In this document: positions 1-5,649 of the stretch, piece by piece
How positions within the stretch are numbered: position 1 is the stretch's first letter
Layout of the letters: the number at the start of each line of letters is the position of its first letter
DNA from: Zoogloeaceae bacterium
GTDB lineage: Bacteria > Pseudomonadota > Gammaproteobacteria > Burkholderiales > Rhodocyclaceae
Direction: 5' to 3'
DNA length: 8,341 bases
Assembly: GCA_031274855.1 (NCBI GenBank)
Contig: JAISPO010000001.1
Span: forward strand, 1 to 8,341
Notes under the pieces: generated by a model
What the model was told of the DNA's origin: nothing
Database searches by the model: none
What the model saw: the letters and a program-made list of their open reading frames with translations, nothing else
Made by a program: the position numbers and the translations under genes

Positions 1-233
1 TCTTCATCGAGCGCGGAAATTTCCTCGCCATCGAGCAATACGCGGCCACGGCTCGGGCGATCCAGACCCGCGAGCAGCGAAAGCAGCGTCGTCTTGCCGG
101 AGCCGGATGCGCCCACGACAGCAACCGCTTCACCGGCGCTCACTTTGAATGAAATGTCGTGCAGAATAGTGAGCGTTCGATCACCGCTGCTCACATCTTT
201 TCCCAAACCTGCTGCTTCTATCATGGTCGTCAT
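1..233 (-). CDS. ybbA: ABC transporter ATP-binding protein, YbbA/LolD type (N-terminal part only)
   Basis: This is the first 77 codons of an ATPase subunit that would energise an inner-membrane ABC complex of the LolCDE/YbbAP kind; the rest lies beyond the left edge. Reading the minus strand from an ATG at 233 gives a protein starting MTTMIEAAGLGKD. The Walker A loop GASGSGKTT falls at residues 41-49, followed by LLSLLAGLDRPSRG and LLDGEEISALDE, the usual spacing for this family. The Q-loop, signature and Walker B motifs are outside the window. A second in-frame ATG at 224 (MIEAAG) is an alternative start; neither has a clear Shine-Dalgarno sequence. The gene is divergent from tesA. In E. coli, ybbA and tesA are also adjacent and divergent (established knowledge), which is the main reason to prefer YbbA over LolD. 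The ABC ATPase call is firm, the subfamily less so. Confidence 0.9.
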   Translation of the reverse strand, partial: MTTMIEAAGLGKDVSSGDRTLTILHDISFKVSAGEAVAVVGASGSGKTTLLSLLAGLDRPSRGRVLLDGEEISALDE

Positions 234-834
234 GCTGAAACGTGTCTTGTTGCTTGTGTTGTTGGTCGTTGGCTGGCCGGCATTGGCCGCGCCGGTGGTG
301 TTGGTGTTCGGCGATAGTTTATCCGCCGGTTACGGCATCTCCATCGAAGATAGCTGGCCGGCGCTGCTTGCCAAACGGCTGGAGGATAACCGGCTCGGCT
401 ATACGGTGTCCAATGCCAGTATTAGCGGCGAAACGACCGCAGGCGGAAAAGCCAGACTGCCGGAGGTTTTGCAGCGGGTGCGCCCCGCCGTGGTCATTAT
501 CGAACTGGGCGCGAATGACGGCCTGCGCGGCCTGCCTGTCGCGCAGATGCGGCAGAACCTATTGGTGATGATCACGGCAGCGCGGGCCAGCAAAGCCAAG
601 GTTCTGCTGACCGGCATGAAGCTGCCGCCCAACTACGGCCCGATTTACGCGCGGCAGTTCGAGGAGAGTTTCAAGACCGTAGCCAGCGCCGAAAAAGTTG
701 CGCTGCTGCCCTTCCTGCTGGAGCCTCTGGGCGAGAACCTGCGCGACTTTCAAGCCGACAGCCTGCACCCGACAGCGGAAGCGCAGGAAAAAATACTCGA
801 CCACGTTTGGCCAATGCTGAAGCCTTTGCTCTGA
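232..834 (+). CDS. tesA: Secreted SGNH-family esterase / acyl-CoA thioesterase I (TesA, lysophospholipase L1 type)
   Basis: A 200-residue hydrolase that should be exported and cleave thioesters, fatty esters or lysophospholipids. Residues 1-19 form a signal peptide (basic MLKR, a leucine/valine core, then PALA before APVV), so cleavage is predicted after Ala19. The catalytic serine sits in GDSLSAGYG (Ser29, which is mature Ser10 as in E. coli TesA). The other SGNH blocks are present: Gly66 in ASISGET, Asn95 in ELGANDG, and Asp176/His179 in DSLHP. The mature length of about 181 residues is close to E. coli TesA. The start was chosen at ATG 232 because it gives a compact signal peptide; an in-frame ATG at 223 would add only MVV, and starts further upstream would add a hydrophilic stretch antisense to ybbA. 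There is no obvious Shine-Dalgarno. Its start codon overlaps that of the divergent ABC ATPase gene, so its promoter must lie inside that gene. Confidence 0.95.
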   Translation: MLKRVLLLVLLVVGWPALAAPVVLVFGDSLSAGYGISIEDSWPALLAKRLEDNRLGYTVSNASISGETTAGGKARLPEVLQRVRPAVVIIELGANDGLRGLPVAQMRQNLLVMITAARASKAKVLLTGMKLPPNYGPIYARQFEESFKTVASAEKVALLPFLLEPLGENLRDFQADSLHPTAEAQEKILDHVWPMLKPLL

Positions 835-837
835 CTA

Positions 838-869
838 CAGGGTTCAGGGTACAGGTTACAGGGTTCAGG
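838..869. repeat. Degenerate 7-base tandem repeat (CAGGGTT-like, about 4.6 units)
   Basis: Immediately after the tesA stop codon the sequence reads as successive 7-mers: CAGGGTT (838-844), CAGGGTA (845-851), CAGGTTA (852-858), CAGGGTT (859-865) and a partial CAGG (866-869). Seen another way, the 13-mer TACAGGGTTCAGG occurs exactly at 836-848 and again at 857-869. No reading frame of note crosses it. It fills the tesA-proximal part of the spacer before vapBC. Its function is unknown; it could be a slippage-prone microsatellite or the edge of a longer dispersed repeat. Confidence 0.8.
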
Positions 870-885
870 AAATTACCGTCTGTCG

Positions 886-914
886 TTGCGCCGACATCTA
901 AAATGATGTAAATT
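886..914 (+). promoter_or_regulatory. Candidate vapBC promoter with internal palindromic operator
   Basis: An inverted repeat ACATC (894-898), six-base spacer TAAAAT, GATGT (905-909) lies about 35 bases before the vapB start. A weak sigma70-like pair brackets it: TTGCGC (886-891) and TAAATT (909-914) with 17 bases between. VapB-family ribbon-helix-helix antitoxins commonly autorepress by binding palindromes over their own promoter, so the placement fits. The hexamers are poor matches to consensus and the palindrome arms are only five bases, so this is an inference. Local GC is low (hand count 22 of 60 bases in 901-960). Confidence 0.35.
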
Positions 915-933
915 GTCACCAAAATTGATGCTT

Positions 934-937
934 GGAG
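934..937 (+). promoter_or_regulatory. Ribosome binding site of vapB
   Basis: GGAG six bases before ATG 944. It decides the start: an in-frame TTG at 932 would place the GGAG inside the coding region, and would add four residues not needed for the ribbon-helix-helix fold. Confidence 0.65.
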
Positions 938-943
938 ACGCAA

Positions 944-1141
944 ATGAGAACGACTGTAACCATTGATGATGTCCTGTACGAGGAGGCGCTGGAAGTCGCC
1001 GATTCCAGCATGGATAAGGCTGATTTGTTCCGCGAGGCCATCAAGACTTTTGTCCGGGTTCAGGCAGCCAAACGGCTTGCCGCTTTGAGCGGAGCCATGC
1101 CGAAAATGCAGGAGATCCCCCGTCGCCGTGGAGGCGCATAA
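944..1141 (+). CDS. vapB: VapB-type ribbon-helix-helix antitoxin
   Basis: A 65-residue protein, the presumed antidote and DNA-binding autorepressor paired with the PIN toxin immediately downstream. It opens MRTTVTIDDVLYEEAL, a beta strand followed by a helix typical of VapB/Arc-like ribbon-helix-helix dimers (about residues 1-42), and continues DKADLFREAIKTFV. The C-terminal tail AAKRLAALSGAMPKMQ followed by a basic PRRRGG end is the segment that in VapB proteins wraps the toxin. The start at ATG 944 follows a GGAG at good spacing. The vapC start codon follows its stop after two bases, so the pair is almost certainly one transcript with coupled translation. The subgroup of VapB cannot be assigned without a search. 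Confidence 0.88.
   Translation: MRTTVTIDDVLYEEALEVADSSMDKADLFREAIKTFVRVQAAKRLAALSGAMPKMQEIPRRRGGA
1130..1134 (+). promoter_or_regulatory. Ribosome binding site of vapC, inside the vapB 3' end
   Basis: GGAGG nine bases before the GTG start at 1144. It lies within the last codons of vapB, so toxin translation probably depends on ribosomes finishing the antitoxin. This supports the GTG start. Confidence 0.65.
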
Positions 1142-1143
1142 AG

Positions 1144-1524
1144 GTGAGAGGGGTTCTCATCGATACGTCAGCATGGGTCGATCACTTTCGGAATCACAAC
1201 CACAGGCTGATTGAACTGCTGGCGCTTGATCTTGCCATGACGCATCCGTTGATTGTGGGCGAGATTGCGTGTGGAACGCCCCCCAGTCGGGTTCAAACCC
1301 TGACTGACCTCGGCAGATTACGGCAGACCCAACAGGCCAGCGTGCGCGAGGCGATAACGTTCGTCGAGCGCGAGCGTCTGTTCGGCATGGGATGCGGCTT
1401 GGTCGATATGTTGCTGTTGGCATCTACCATGATGACGCCCGGAGTTGAGTTTTGGACGCTCGATAAGCGGCTGTCCACGTTGGCAAAGCGATTCGGCGTG
1501 ATGTACCGCCCTGCCCTGCACTGA
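1144..1524 (+). CDS. vapC: VapC-type PIN-domain ribonuclease toxin
   Basis: A 126-residue PIN-domain protein, expected to be a Mg2+-dependent endoribonuclease that cuts tRNA or rRNA when freed from VapB. The four acidic residues of the active site are visible: Asp7 in LIDTSAWVDHF, Glu40 in VGEIACG, Asp88 in GLVDMLLLAS, and Asp107 in TLDKRL. The serine/threonine after Asp7 (DTS) is also typical. The length is normal for VapC and nothing is truncated, so the toxin looks intact. It starts with GTG at 1144, two bases after the vapB stop. It converges on selD with an 11-base gap and no visible hairpin terminator. A hand count over 961-1500 gives 310 G+C of 540 (57%), against 65-70% in three 60-base samples from selD, selU and the Pat-like gene. 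That fits later acquisition of the pair but does not prove it. Confidence 0.92.
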   Translation: MRGVLIDTSAWVDHFRNHNHRLIELLALDLAMTHPLIVGEIACGTPPSRVQTLTDLGRLRQTQQASVREAITFVERERLFGMGCGLVDMLLLASTMMTPGVEFWTLDKRLSTLAKRFGVMYRPALH

Positions 1525-1535
1525 TTGACTTACCC

Positions 1536-2585
1536 TCAAATAAAAGCAAGCTGCGGCGATGCGCCTGTTTGCGCGGAGAAGCGGCCCATGACGGCGGCAT
1601 CGGCGAAGCCGTCGGCGCGAAGCGCGGCCAGAACTTGATCGGCTTCTTGTTGGCTACAGGCGATGAGCAGGCCGCCGCTGGTTTGCGGGTCGGTGATGAG
1701 TTTTTGTTGCCATTCGGCCATGCCGGTAGACAAGCGGATTGATTCGCCATAGCTCGCCCAGTTGCGGGCGGAAGCGCCGGTGGCGATTCCGGCTTTGACA
1801 TGGGTAACGGCTTCTTCGATCAGCGGCAGGTTAGCGAAATCAACCGCGCAGTCGAGTTGCGAGCCGCGGCAAATTTCGAGCAGATGACCGGCCAGACCAA
1901 AGCCGGTAACGTCGGTCAGGGCATGCACGCCGGACATGGTCGCGAGGCGCGTGCCGGTGGTGTTGAGTTTGGTTGTCCAGCGCAGCATTTCGCTATAACC
2001 GGCGGGCGAGAGCAGGTCTTTTTTCAGCGCGGCGGAAAGGATGCCGATGCCCAGCGGTTTGCTGAGGATCAACACATCACCGGCACAGGCGCCTTTGTTG
2101 GTTTTGACTTCATCGGGATGCACGAGGCCGATGGCGGCCAGCCCGTAGATGGGTTCGGGCGCGTCGATCGAATGACCGCCGGCAATCGGTATACCCGCCT
2201 CGGCGCAGATGGCCGCGCCACCGGCGAGAATGGCCCGCATCACATCCTCGGATAATTTGGCGATGGGCATACCGACGATGGCCAGCGCGAAAATGGGCCG
2301 CCCGCCCATGGCGTAAACATCGGAGAGCGCGTTGGCGGCGGCGATGCGACCGAAATCACGCGGGTCGTCGACAATGGGCGTGAAGAAATCGGTGGTGGCG
2401 ACAATGGCTTGCGATTCGCTGACGCGATAGACGGCGGCATCATCGGCGGTTTCCAGCCCGACCAGCAAATCTGCGGGCAACGCCTTCATGGGCGATTCGG
2501 CGATAATGCGCGACAGCACGGTCGGCGCGAGCTTGCAGCCGCAACCGCCGCCGTGGCTGAGTTGAGTCAGTTTGATTTTTTCCAT
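1536..2585 (-). CDS. selD: Selenide, water dikinase (selenophosphate synthase)
   Basis: A 349-residue enzyme that makes monoselenophosphate from selenide and ATP, the selenium donor for SelU and for selenocysteine synthesis. The N-terminal glycine-rich motif HGGGCGCK carries Cys15 and Lys18, equivalent to Cys17 and Lys20 of E. coli SelD. The catalytic cysteine codon is TGC, so this is the cysteine form, not a selenoprotein. Further family motifs: DDAAVY (48-53), TTDFF (64-68), DFGRIAAANALSD (77-89), GGHSIDAPEP (136-145), TDVTGFGLAGHL (224-235) and DPQTSGGLL (299-307). The start is set at ATG 2585 because MEKIKLTQLSHG matches where SelD proteins begin; an in-frame ATG at 2660 would add 25 residues antisense to selU. 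There is no clear Shine-Dalgarno. The ATG overlaps the divergent selU ATG, so the selD promoter must lie inside selU. No selA, selB or selC is visible here. Confidence 0.97.
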   Translation of the reverse strand: MEKIKLTQLSHGGGCGCKLAPTVLSRIIAESPMKALPADLLVGLETADDAAVYRVSESQAIVATTDFFTPIVDDPRDFGRIAAANALSDVYAMGGRPIFALAIVGMPIAKLSEDVMRAILAGGAAICAEAGIPIAGGHSIDAPEPIYGLAAIGLVHPDEVKTNKGACAGDVLILSKPLGIGILSAALKKDLLSPAGYSEMLRWTTKLNTTGTRLATMSGVHALTDVTGFGLAGHLLEICRGSQLDCAVDFANLPLIEEAVTHVKAGIATGASARNWASYGESIRLSTGMAEWQQKLITDPQTSGGLLIACSQQEADQVLAALRADGFADAAVMGRFSAQTGASPQLAFI

Positions 2586-3651
2586 GGGAGTCGCAGTGGC
2601 GGAACAGTCTCCAAAAGGGGTGGCAAAGGTAGCACAGTTGGCGGAGTTTGACGCGATCATCGACGCCCGCTCGCCCGCCGAGTACGCCGAGGATCATCTG
2701 CCGGACGCCATCAACTGCCCCGTTCTGGACGACGAGGAACGCGCCCGCGTCGGCACGATTTACAAACAGGTTTCGCCCTTCGAGGCCCGCAAGATCGGCG
2801 CGCCGCTGGTAGCGAAAAATATCGCCCGTCACATCGAAGCACACTTTCTCAATAAGCCGAAAAACTGGCGGCCCCTGATTTATTGCTGGCGCGGCGGCAA
2901 GCGCAGCGGCGCTTTCCAGCACATCCTGCGCGAAATCGGCTGGGACGCGCACCGGCTGGAAGGCGGCTACAAGGCGTGGCGGCAATGGCTCGTCGCCGAT
3001 CTGGCGGCCTTGCCCGCCTACTTCCGGTTTCGCGTCATTTCAGGCGCGACGGGCAGCGCGAAAAGCCGCATTCTCGACGCGCTGTCCACGCAGGGCGCGC
3101 AAATTCTGCATCTGGAAACCTTGGCCGCGCACAAAGGCTCAGTGCTCGGCAGCCTGCCCAATGAGCCGCAACCTTCGCAAAAAGCCTTTGAGACGAGACT
3201 TCATCAGGCGCTCGGCAAACTCGCGCCCGAACGTCCGGTGTATGTGGAAGCCGAAAGCCGCCGCATCGGTACGGTGCAAATCCCCGATGCCTTGCTCACC
3301 GCGATTCGCGCCGCGCCTTGCGTGTGCATTGAAGCGACGCTACCCGCCCGCGTCGATTTTTTGCTGCGCGACTACGCCTATTTTCTCGCCGACCCGCGCT
3401 GGCTCGCCGAAAAGCTCGGCCACCTGCGCGGCCTGCAAAGCAATGAAACACTGACGCGCTGGCTGAGCCTGATCGAAACCGGCGAATTCCGCGTTCTGGT
3501 CACCGAGCTGCTGGAACAACACTACGACCCGCTCTACCAACGCTCACAAGCGAAGAACTACCGCGACTACGCAGACGCTCGCACGATGCCTGCGGACACG
3601 CTTGATGAAGCGGGGATTGAGGAACTGGCAAAGCGCATTCTGGCGAGGTAA
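2584..3651 (+). CDS. selU: tRNA 2-selenouridine synthase (SelU/MnmH)
   Basis: A 355-residue cytosolic enzyme that uses selenophosphate to replace sulfur with selenium in 2-thiouridine at wobble position 34 of tRNAs for Lys, Glu and Gln, via a geranylated intermediate. The N-terminal rhodanese domain spans about residues 18-140, with IIDARSPAEYAEDHLPDAIN, DDEERARVGTIYKQ and the active-site loop YCWRGGKRSG carrying Cys101, then LEGGYKAWR. The C-terminal P-loop domain begins with GATGSAKS (154-161); here the usual glycine before the P-loop lysine is alanine. VEAESRRIG and the terminal HYDPLY are also family motifs. Start choice: ATG 2584 shares bases with the divergent selD ATG, while GTG 2596 has a GGGAG five bases upstream and would give 351 residues beginning MAEQSP. 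Either leaves the rhodanese domain intact. It converges on the phosphate transporter gene with a 12-base gap. Confidence 0.95.
   Translation: MGVAVAEQSPKGVAKVAQLAEFDAIIDARSPAEYAEDHLPDAINCPVLDDEERARVGTIYKQVSPFEARKIGAPLVAKNIARHIEAHFLNKPKNWRPLIYCWRGGKRSGAFQHILREIGWDAHRLEGGYKAWRQWLVADLAALPAYFRFRVISGATGSAKSRILDALSTQGAQILHLETLAAHKGSVLGSLPNEPQPSQKAFETRLHQALGKLAPERPVYVEAESRRIGTVQIPDALLTAIRAAPCVCIEATLPARVDFLLRDYAYFLADPRWLAEKLGHLRGLQSNETLTRWLSLIETGEFRVLVTELLEQHYDPLYQRSQAKNYRDYADARTMPADTLDEAGIEELAKRILAR
2586..2590 (+). promoter_or_regulatory. Possible ribosome binding site favouring a GTG 2596 start for selU
   Basis: GGGAG lies five bases before GTG 2596 and directly abuts ATG 2584. It is the only Shine-Dalgarno-like sequence near the 5' end of selU, so the true start may be GTG 2596. 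In that case the selD and selU coding regions would not overlap. Confidence 0.4.
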
Positions 3652-3663
3652 TGGCTTGAAACT

Positions 3664-5454
3664 TTACTTGGCACGGCTGCGCGGCATGAAAGATGTTGCT
3701 TGTTCCCTAGGCTCCGACATTGAAGCAAGCGACTCGGCAACGAAACTCACCGGAAGATCAGGGTTGTCATGCATGGCTTGGTTTACCCTTGCTTCAGTTG
3801 TGTCCGCAGCGTTTCCGCTTTGGTCAAGCAGGTGCGCGGCCGAGCGCCAAGCGTGATAGGTGATTCGATGCAGCCGCCGCGCGGCGTCGATTTGCGCGAA
3901 GGCCTTGGCGGCGGTGAGTTTGCCGGGGGCAACCGCGGCGAGCGTCGCGGCGCGATGACCGCGCTGCATGGCGTCGAGTTCCTGCGCGGCGCGTTCAAGC
4001 TGGGCAAGCAGTGTGTCGATCCCGGGGGAAATGGTTCGATTGATCGGTTGCACCCGTTCGGTAAACGCGGATTCCACGGTAATTGATGCGCCTATTGTCT
4101 GCGTCGCCTGCATGGCCCGGCGGCAAAGCGCGGCAATGCGCAGATCATCGGGGGCGGCCTGCCCCGCCAGTCCGCCTTCGGCCAGGATTTCCACGAGCCG
4201 CGAAGTATGGTCGAGCGCGTGCAGCGTGTTGGTCATGCGCAGCCGCTCGGCCTCGGTCTTGGGCGGCTCTTTCAATCCTGAGAGGAAATCCCGCGTCTTG
4301 GCGAGCGTGGCGGCTGCGGTCGCGGTGTACTGCGCCCTGTGACCGGCACCGGCCGATAGCGCAGCGGTGACCGAAGCAGCGGTTGTCTTGAGAACTTCCG
4401 CCACAACACGACGCGCGGCTTCGACCGCGATGACCGGATTGACGAGCGCGCTCGGGTCGAGCACGCGTTCGAGCGCCGTCTCTTTGGGAGGCAGAATGCG
4501 CTCGACGACGCGGGTGAACCACTGCGCCGCCGGTAGAAGCACCGCGACCCCGACGACGTTGTAGGCCGTATGGTAGGCGGCGAGGAGCGTCGTGCCGTCG
4601 ATGGACGCAGCGAGGCTTCTCATCGCCGCCGCCGTGAACGGAAATGCGGCGAAGGCGATGGACGCCGCGATGACTTTGAACAGCACATAGGCAAGGGCAA
4701 GACGCTTGGCCGTCGTGCTGGCACCGATGGCGGCCATCGCGGAACTTGTCGCCGTGCCGATATTCTGGCCGATGATGAGCGCCGCGCCTTGCTCCAAACT
4801 CACCGCGCCGGCGTAGAAAGCCGAGATGGTAACGGCAGTGGCAGCGGTCGAGGACTGCATGAGCGCCGTCGTCGCCAAGCCGATGGCAATCAGGAACGCG
4901 AGGTTGAGGGATCCCGCAATCCAGTCGACATCCGGCATACCGAGTACTGCGGGCAGGTCGGAGGGACGTATGCTCTCGGCAAGACCGCCCATGCCCTGCT
5001 GAAGAATCGTGAGGCCGTAGAGCACGAGCGCGAGACCGGCAAGCGCGCCGCCTGCCGCCGCGACCCGCTCTTTGCCCAGGAGCTTGGCCAGAGCGCCGAT
5101 GAAAATCATCGGAAGCGCATAGGCCGCCAGCGAGATTCTCACGCCGATCAGCGCGACAAGCCAAGCCGTGCCCGTCGTGCCGACATTGGCGCCGAACACC
5201 AGACCCAGCCCCTGCGTAAAGGTCAGCAGACCGGCGCTGACCAAGCCGATGGTGGTCATCGTCACCGCGCTCGACGATTGCACCAGCAGCGTGATGATCG
5301 CACCCCAGAACGCGCCCGAACTCGGCGTGGCCGCCGCCTTGCCGAGAACAGCGCGCAGCGCCGATCCCGCCATCGCCTTCAGGCCATCGGTCATAACGGA
5401 CATGCCGAGCAGAAAAAGCCCGACGCCGCCGAGAACAGCAATAAGGGTCGTCAT
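3664..5454 (-). CDS. Na+/phosphate cotransporter family protein with PhoU-like C-terminus
   Basis: A 596-residue inner-membrane protein of the Na/Pi-cotransporter II (NptA/YjbB) family, likely moving phosphate with sodium; direction of transport cannot be read from sequence. Two inverted-repeat halves carry the hallmark signatures: QSSSA (59-63) with GANVGTT (88-94), and QSSTA (200-204) with GQNIGT (229-234). AYHTAYN (293-299) corresponds to the family's F-H-T-x-F-N region. Hydrophobic segments run from residue 3 to about 312. Residues of about 330-570 are soluble, alanine-rich and helical, matching the PhoU-like domain fused to bacterial members such as YjbB. The start is well fixed: the codon two before ATG 5454 is an in-frame stop (TGA, 5460-5458). 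No good Shine-Dalgarno is visible. It is divergent from the Pat-like gene and convergent with selU. No pst or phoU genes are nearby. Confidence 0.93.
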   Translation of the reverse strand: MTTLIAVLGGVGLFLLGMSVMTDGLKAMAGSALRAVLGKAAATPSSGAFWGAIITLLVQSSSAVTMTTIGLVSAGLLTFTQGLGLVFGANVGTTGTAWLVALIGVRISLAAYALPMIFIGALAKLLGKERVAAAGGALAGLALVLYGLTILQQGMGGLAESIRPSDLPAVLGMPDVDWIAGSLNLAFLIAIGLATTALMQSSTAATAVTISAFYAGAVSLEQGAALIIGQNIGTATSSAMAAIGASTTAKRLALAYVLFKVIAASIAFAAFPFTAAAMRSLAASIDGTTLLAAYHTAYNVVGVAVLLPAAQWFTRVVERILPPKETALERVLDPSALVNPVIAVEAARRVVAEVLKTTAASVTAALSAGAGHRAQYTATAAATLAKTRDFLSGLKEPPKTEAERLRMTNTLHALDHTSRLVEILAEGGLAGQAAPDDLRIAALCRRAMQATQTIGASITVESAFTERVQPINRTISPGIDTLLAQLERAAQELDAMQRGHRAATLAAVAPGKLTAAKAFAQIDAARRLHRITYHAWRSAAHLLDQSGNAADTTEARVNQAMHDNPDLPVSFVAESLASMSEPREQATSFMPRSRAK

Positions 5455-5595
5455 GGTTCAGGCGATGAAGCGGATTGCGATGTGTTAGCCATGGTCTATC
5501 ATAACCTGCGCATATAATTTTTATACTGCCTTTCCGCGCGATTTTCCGTGTCGACAGGTGGCGGAACAGACCCATTCGGTGCTATCCTTTGCTGC

Positions 5596-5610
5596 GTCGC
5601 AACAAGCGAC
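5596..5610 (+). other. Small hairpin in the leader of the Pat-like gene
   Basis: GTCGC (5596-5600), loop AACAA, GCGAC (5606-5610): a perfect five-base-pair GC-rich stem, followed by an A-rich run. It could be a leader hairpin or a dyad operator. It is not a terminator on either strand because no T-run follows it in the direction of transcription. Confidence 0.3.
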
Positions 5611-5637
5611 AAGAAAAAAGATTATTGGTCACAAGCC

Positions 5638-5641
5638 GGGA
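5638..5641 (+). promoter_or_regulatory. Ribosome binding site of the Pat-like gene
   Basis: GGGA eight bases before ATG 5650. An ATG at 5642 abuts it too closely to be a good start, and opens only a three-codon frame (MKK, stop). Confidence 0.5.
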
Positions 5642-5649
5642 ATGAAAAA

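Larger units (their letters stand above)
5455..5649. promoter_or_regulatory. Divergent intergenic region between the phosphate transporter and the Pat-like gene
   Basis: These 195 bases must hold promoters for both flanking genes. An AT-rich core at about 5512-5527 contains a perfect plus-strand TATAAT (5513-5518) and TATACT (5522-5527); I find no convincing -35 at 16-18 bases from either. On the minus strand TATGAT (about 5499-5504) is a fair -10 candidate, also without a good -35. The lack of -35 boxes could mean activator-dependent promoters. No coding potential is evident in this stretch. Confidence 0.5.

Noticed and set aside
843..1539. Imperfect inverted 9-mers flanking vapBC: TTCAGGGTA (843-851) and TACCCTCAA (1531-1539)
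   Set aside because: Eight of nine bases match, but the left copy is part of the tandem repeat and the right one overlaps the end of selD. Too short to claim as terminal repeats or attachment sites.
1538..1575. Possible selD terminator: GCGC-N6-GCGC (1561-1574) and a minus-strand T-rich run (about 1538-1550)
   Set aside because: The stem is only four base pairs and is separated from the T-rich stretch by about ten bases. It lies inside the selD coding end and is not a convincing intrinsic terminator.
2511..2585. Selenocysteine codon in SelD
   Set aside because: Some SelD proteins have selenocysteine at the catalytic position, but here the codon is TGC and the frame has no internal TGA.
4570..5517. 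Long plus-strand open frame (315 codons) opposite the phosphate transporter
   Set aside because: Composition is arginine/glycine/histidine-rich with no domain-like pattern, typical of the antisense frame of a GC-rich gene. The minus strand encodes a clear transporter here.
4145..5575. 476-codon minus-strand frame overlapping the phosphate transporter in another phase
   Set aside because: It is out of frame with the real gene and gives a low-complexity Arg/His/Gly-rich product. The transporter frame has family motifs and membrane segments.
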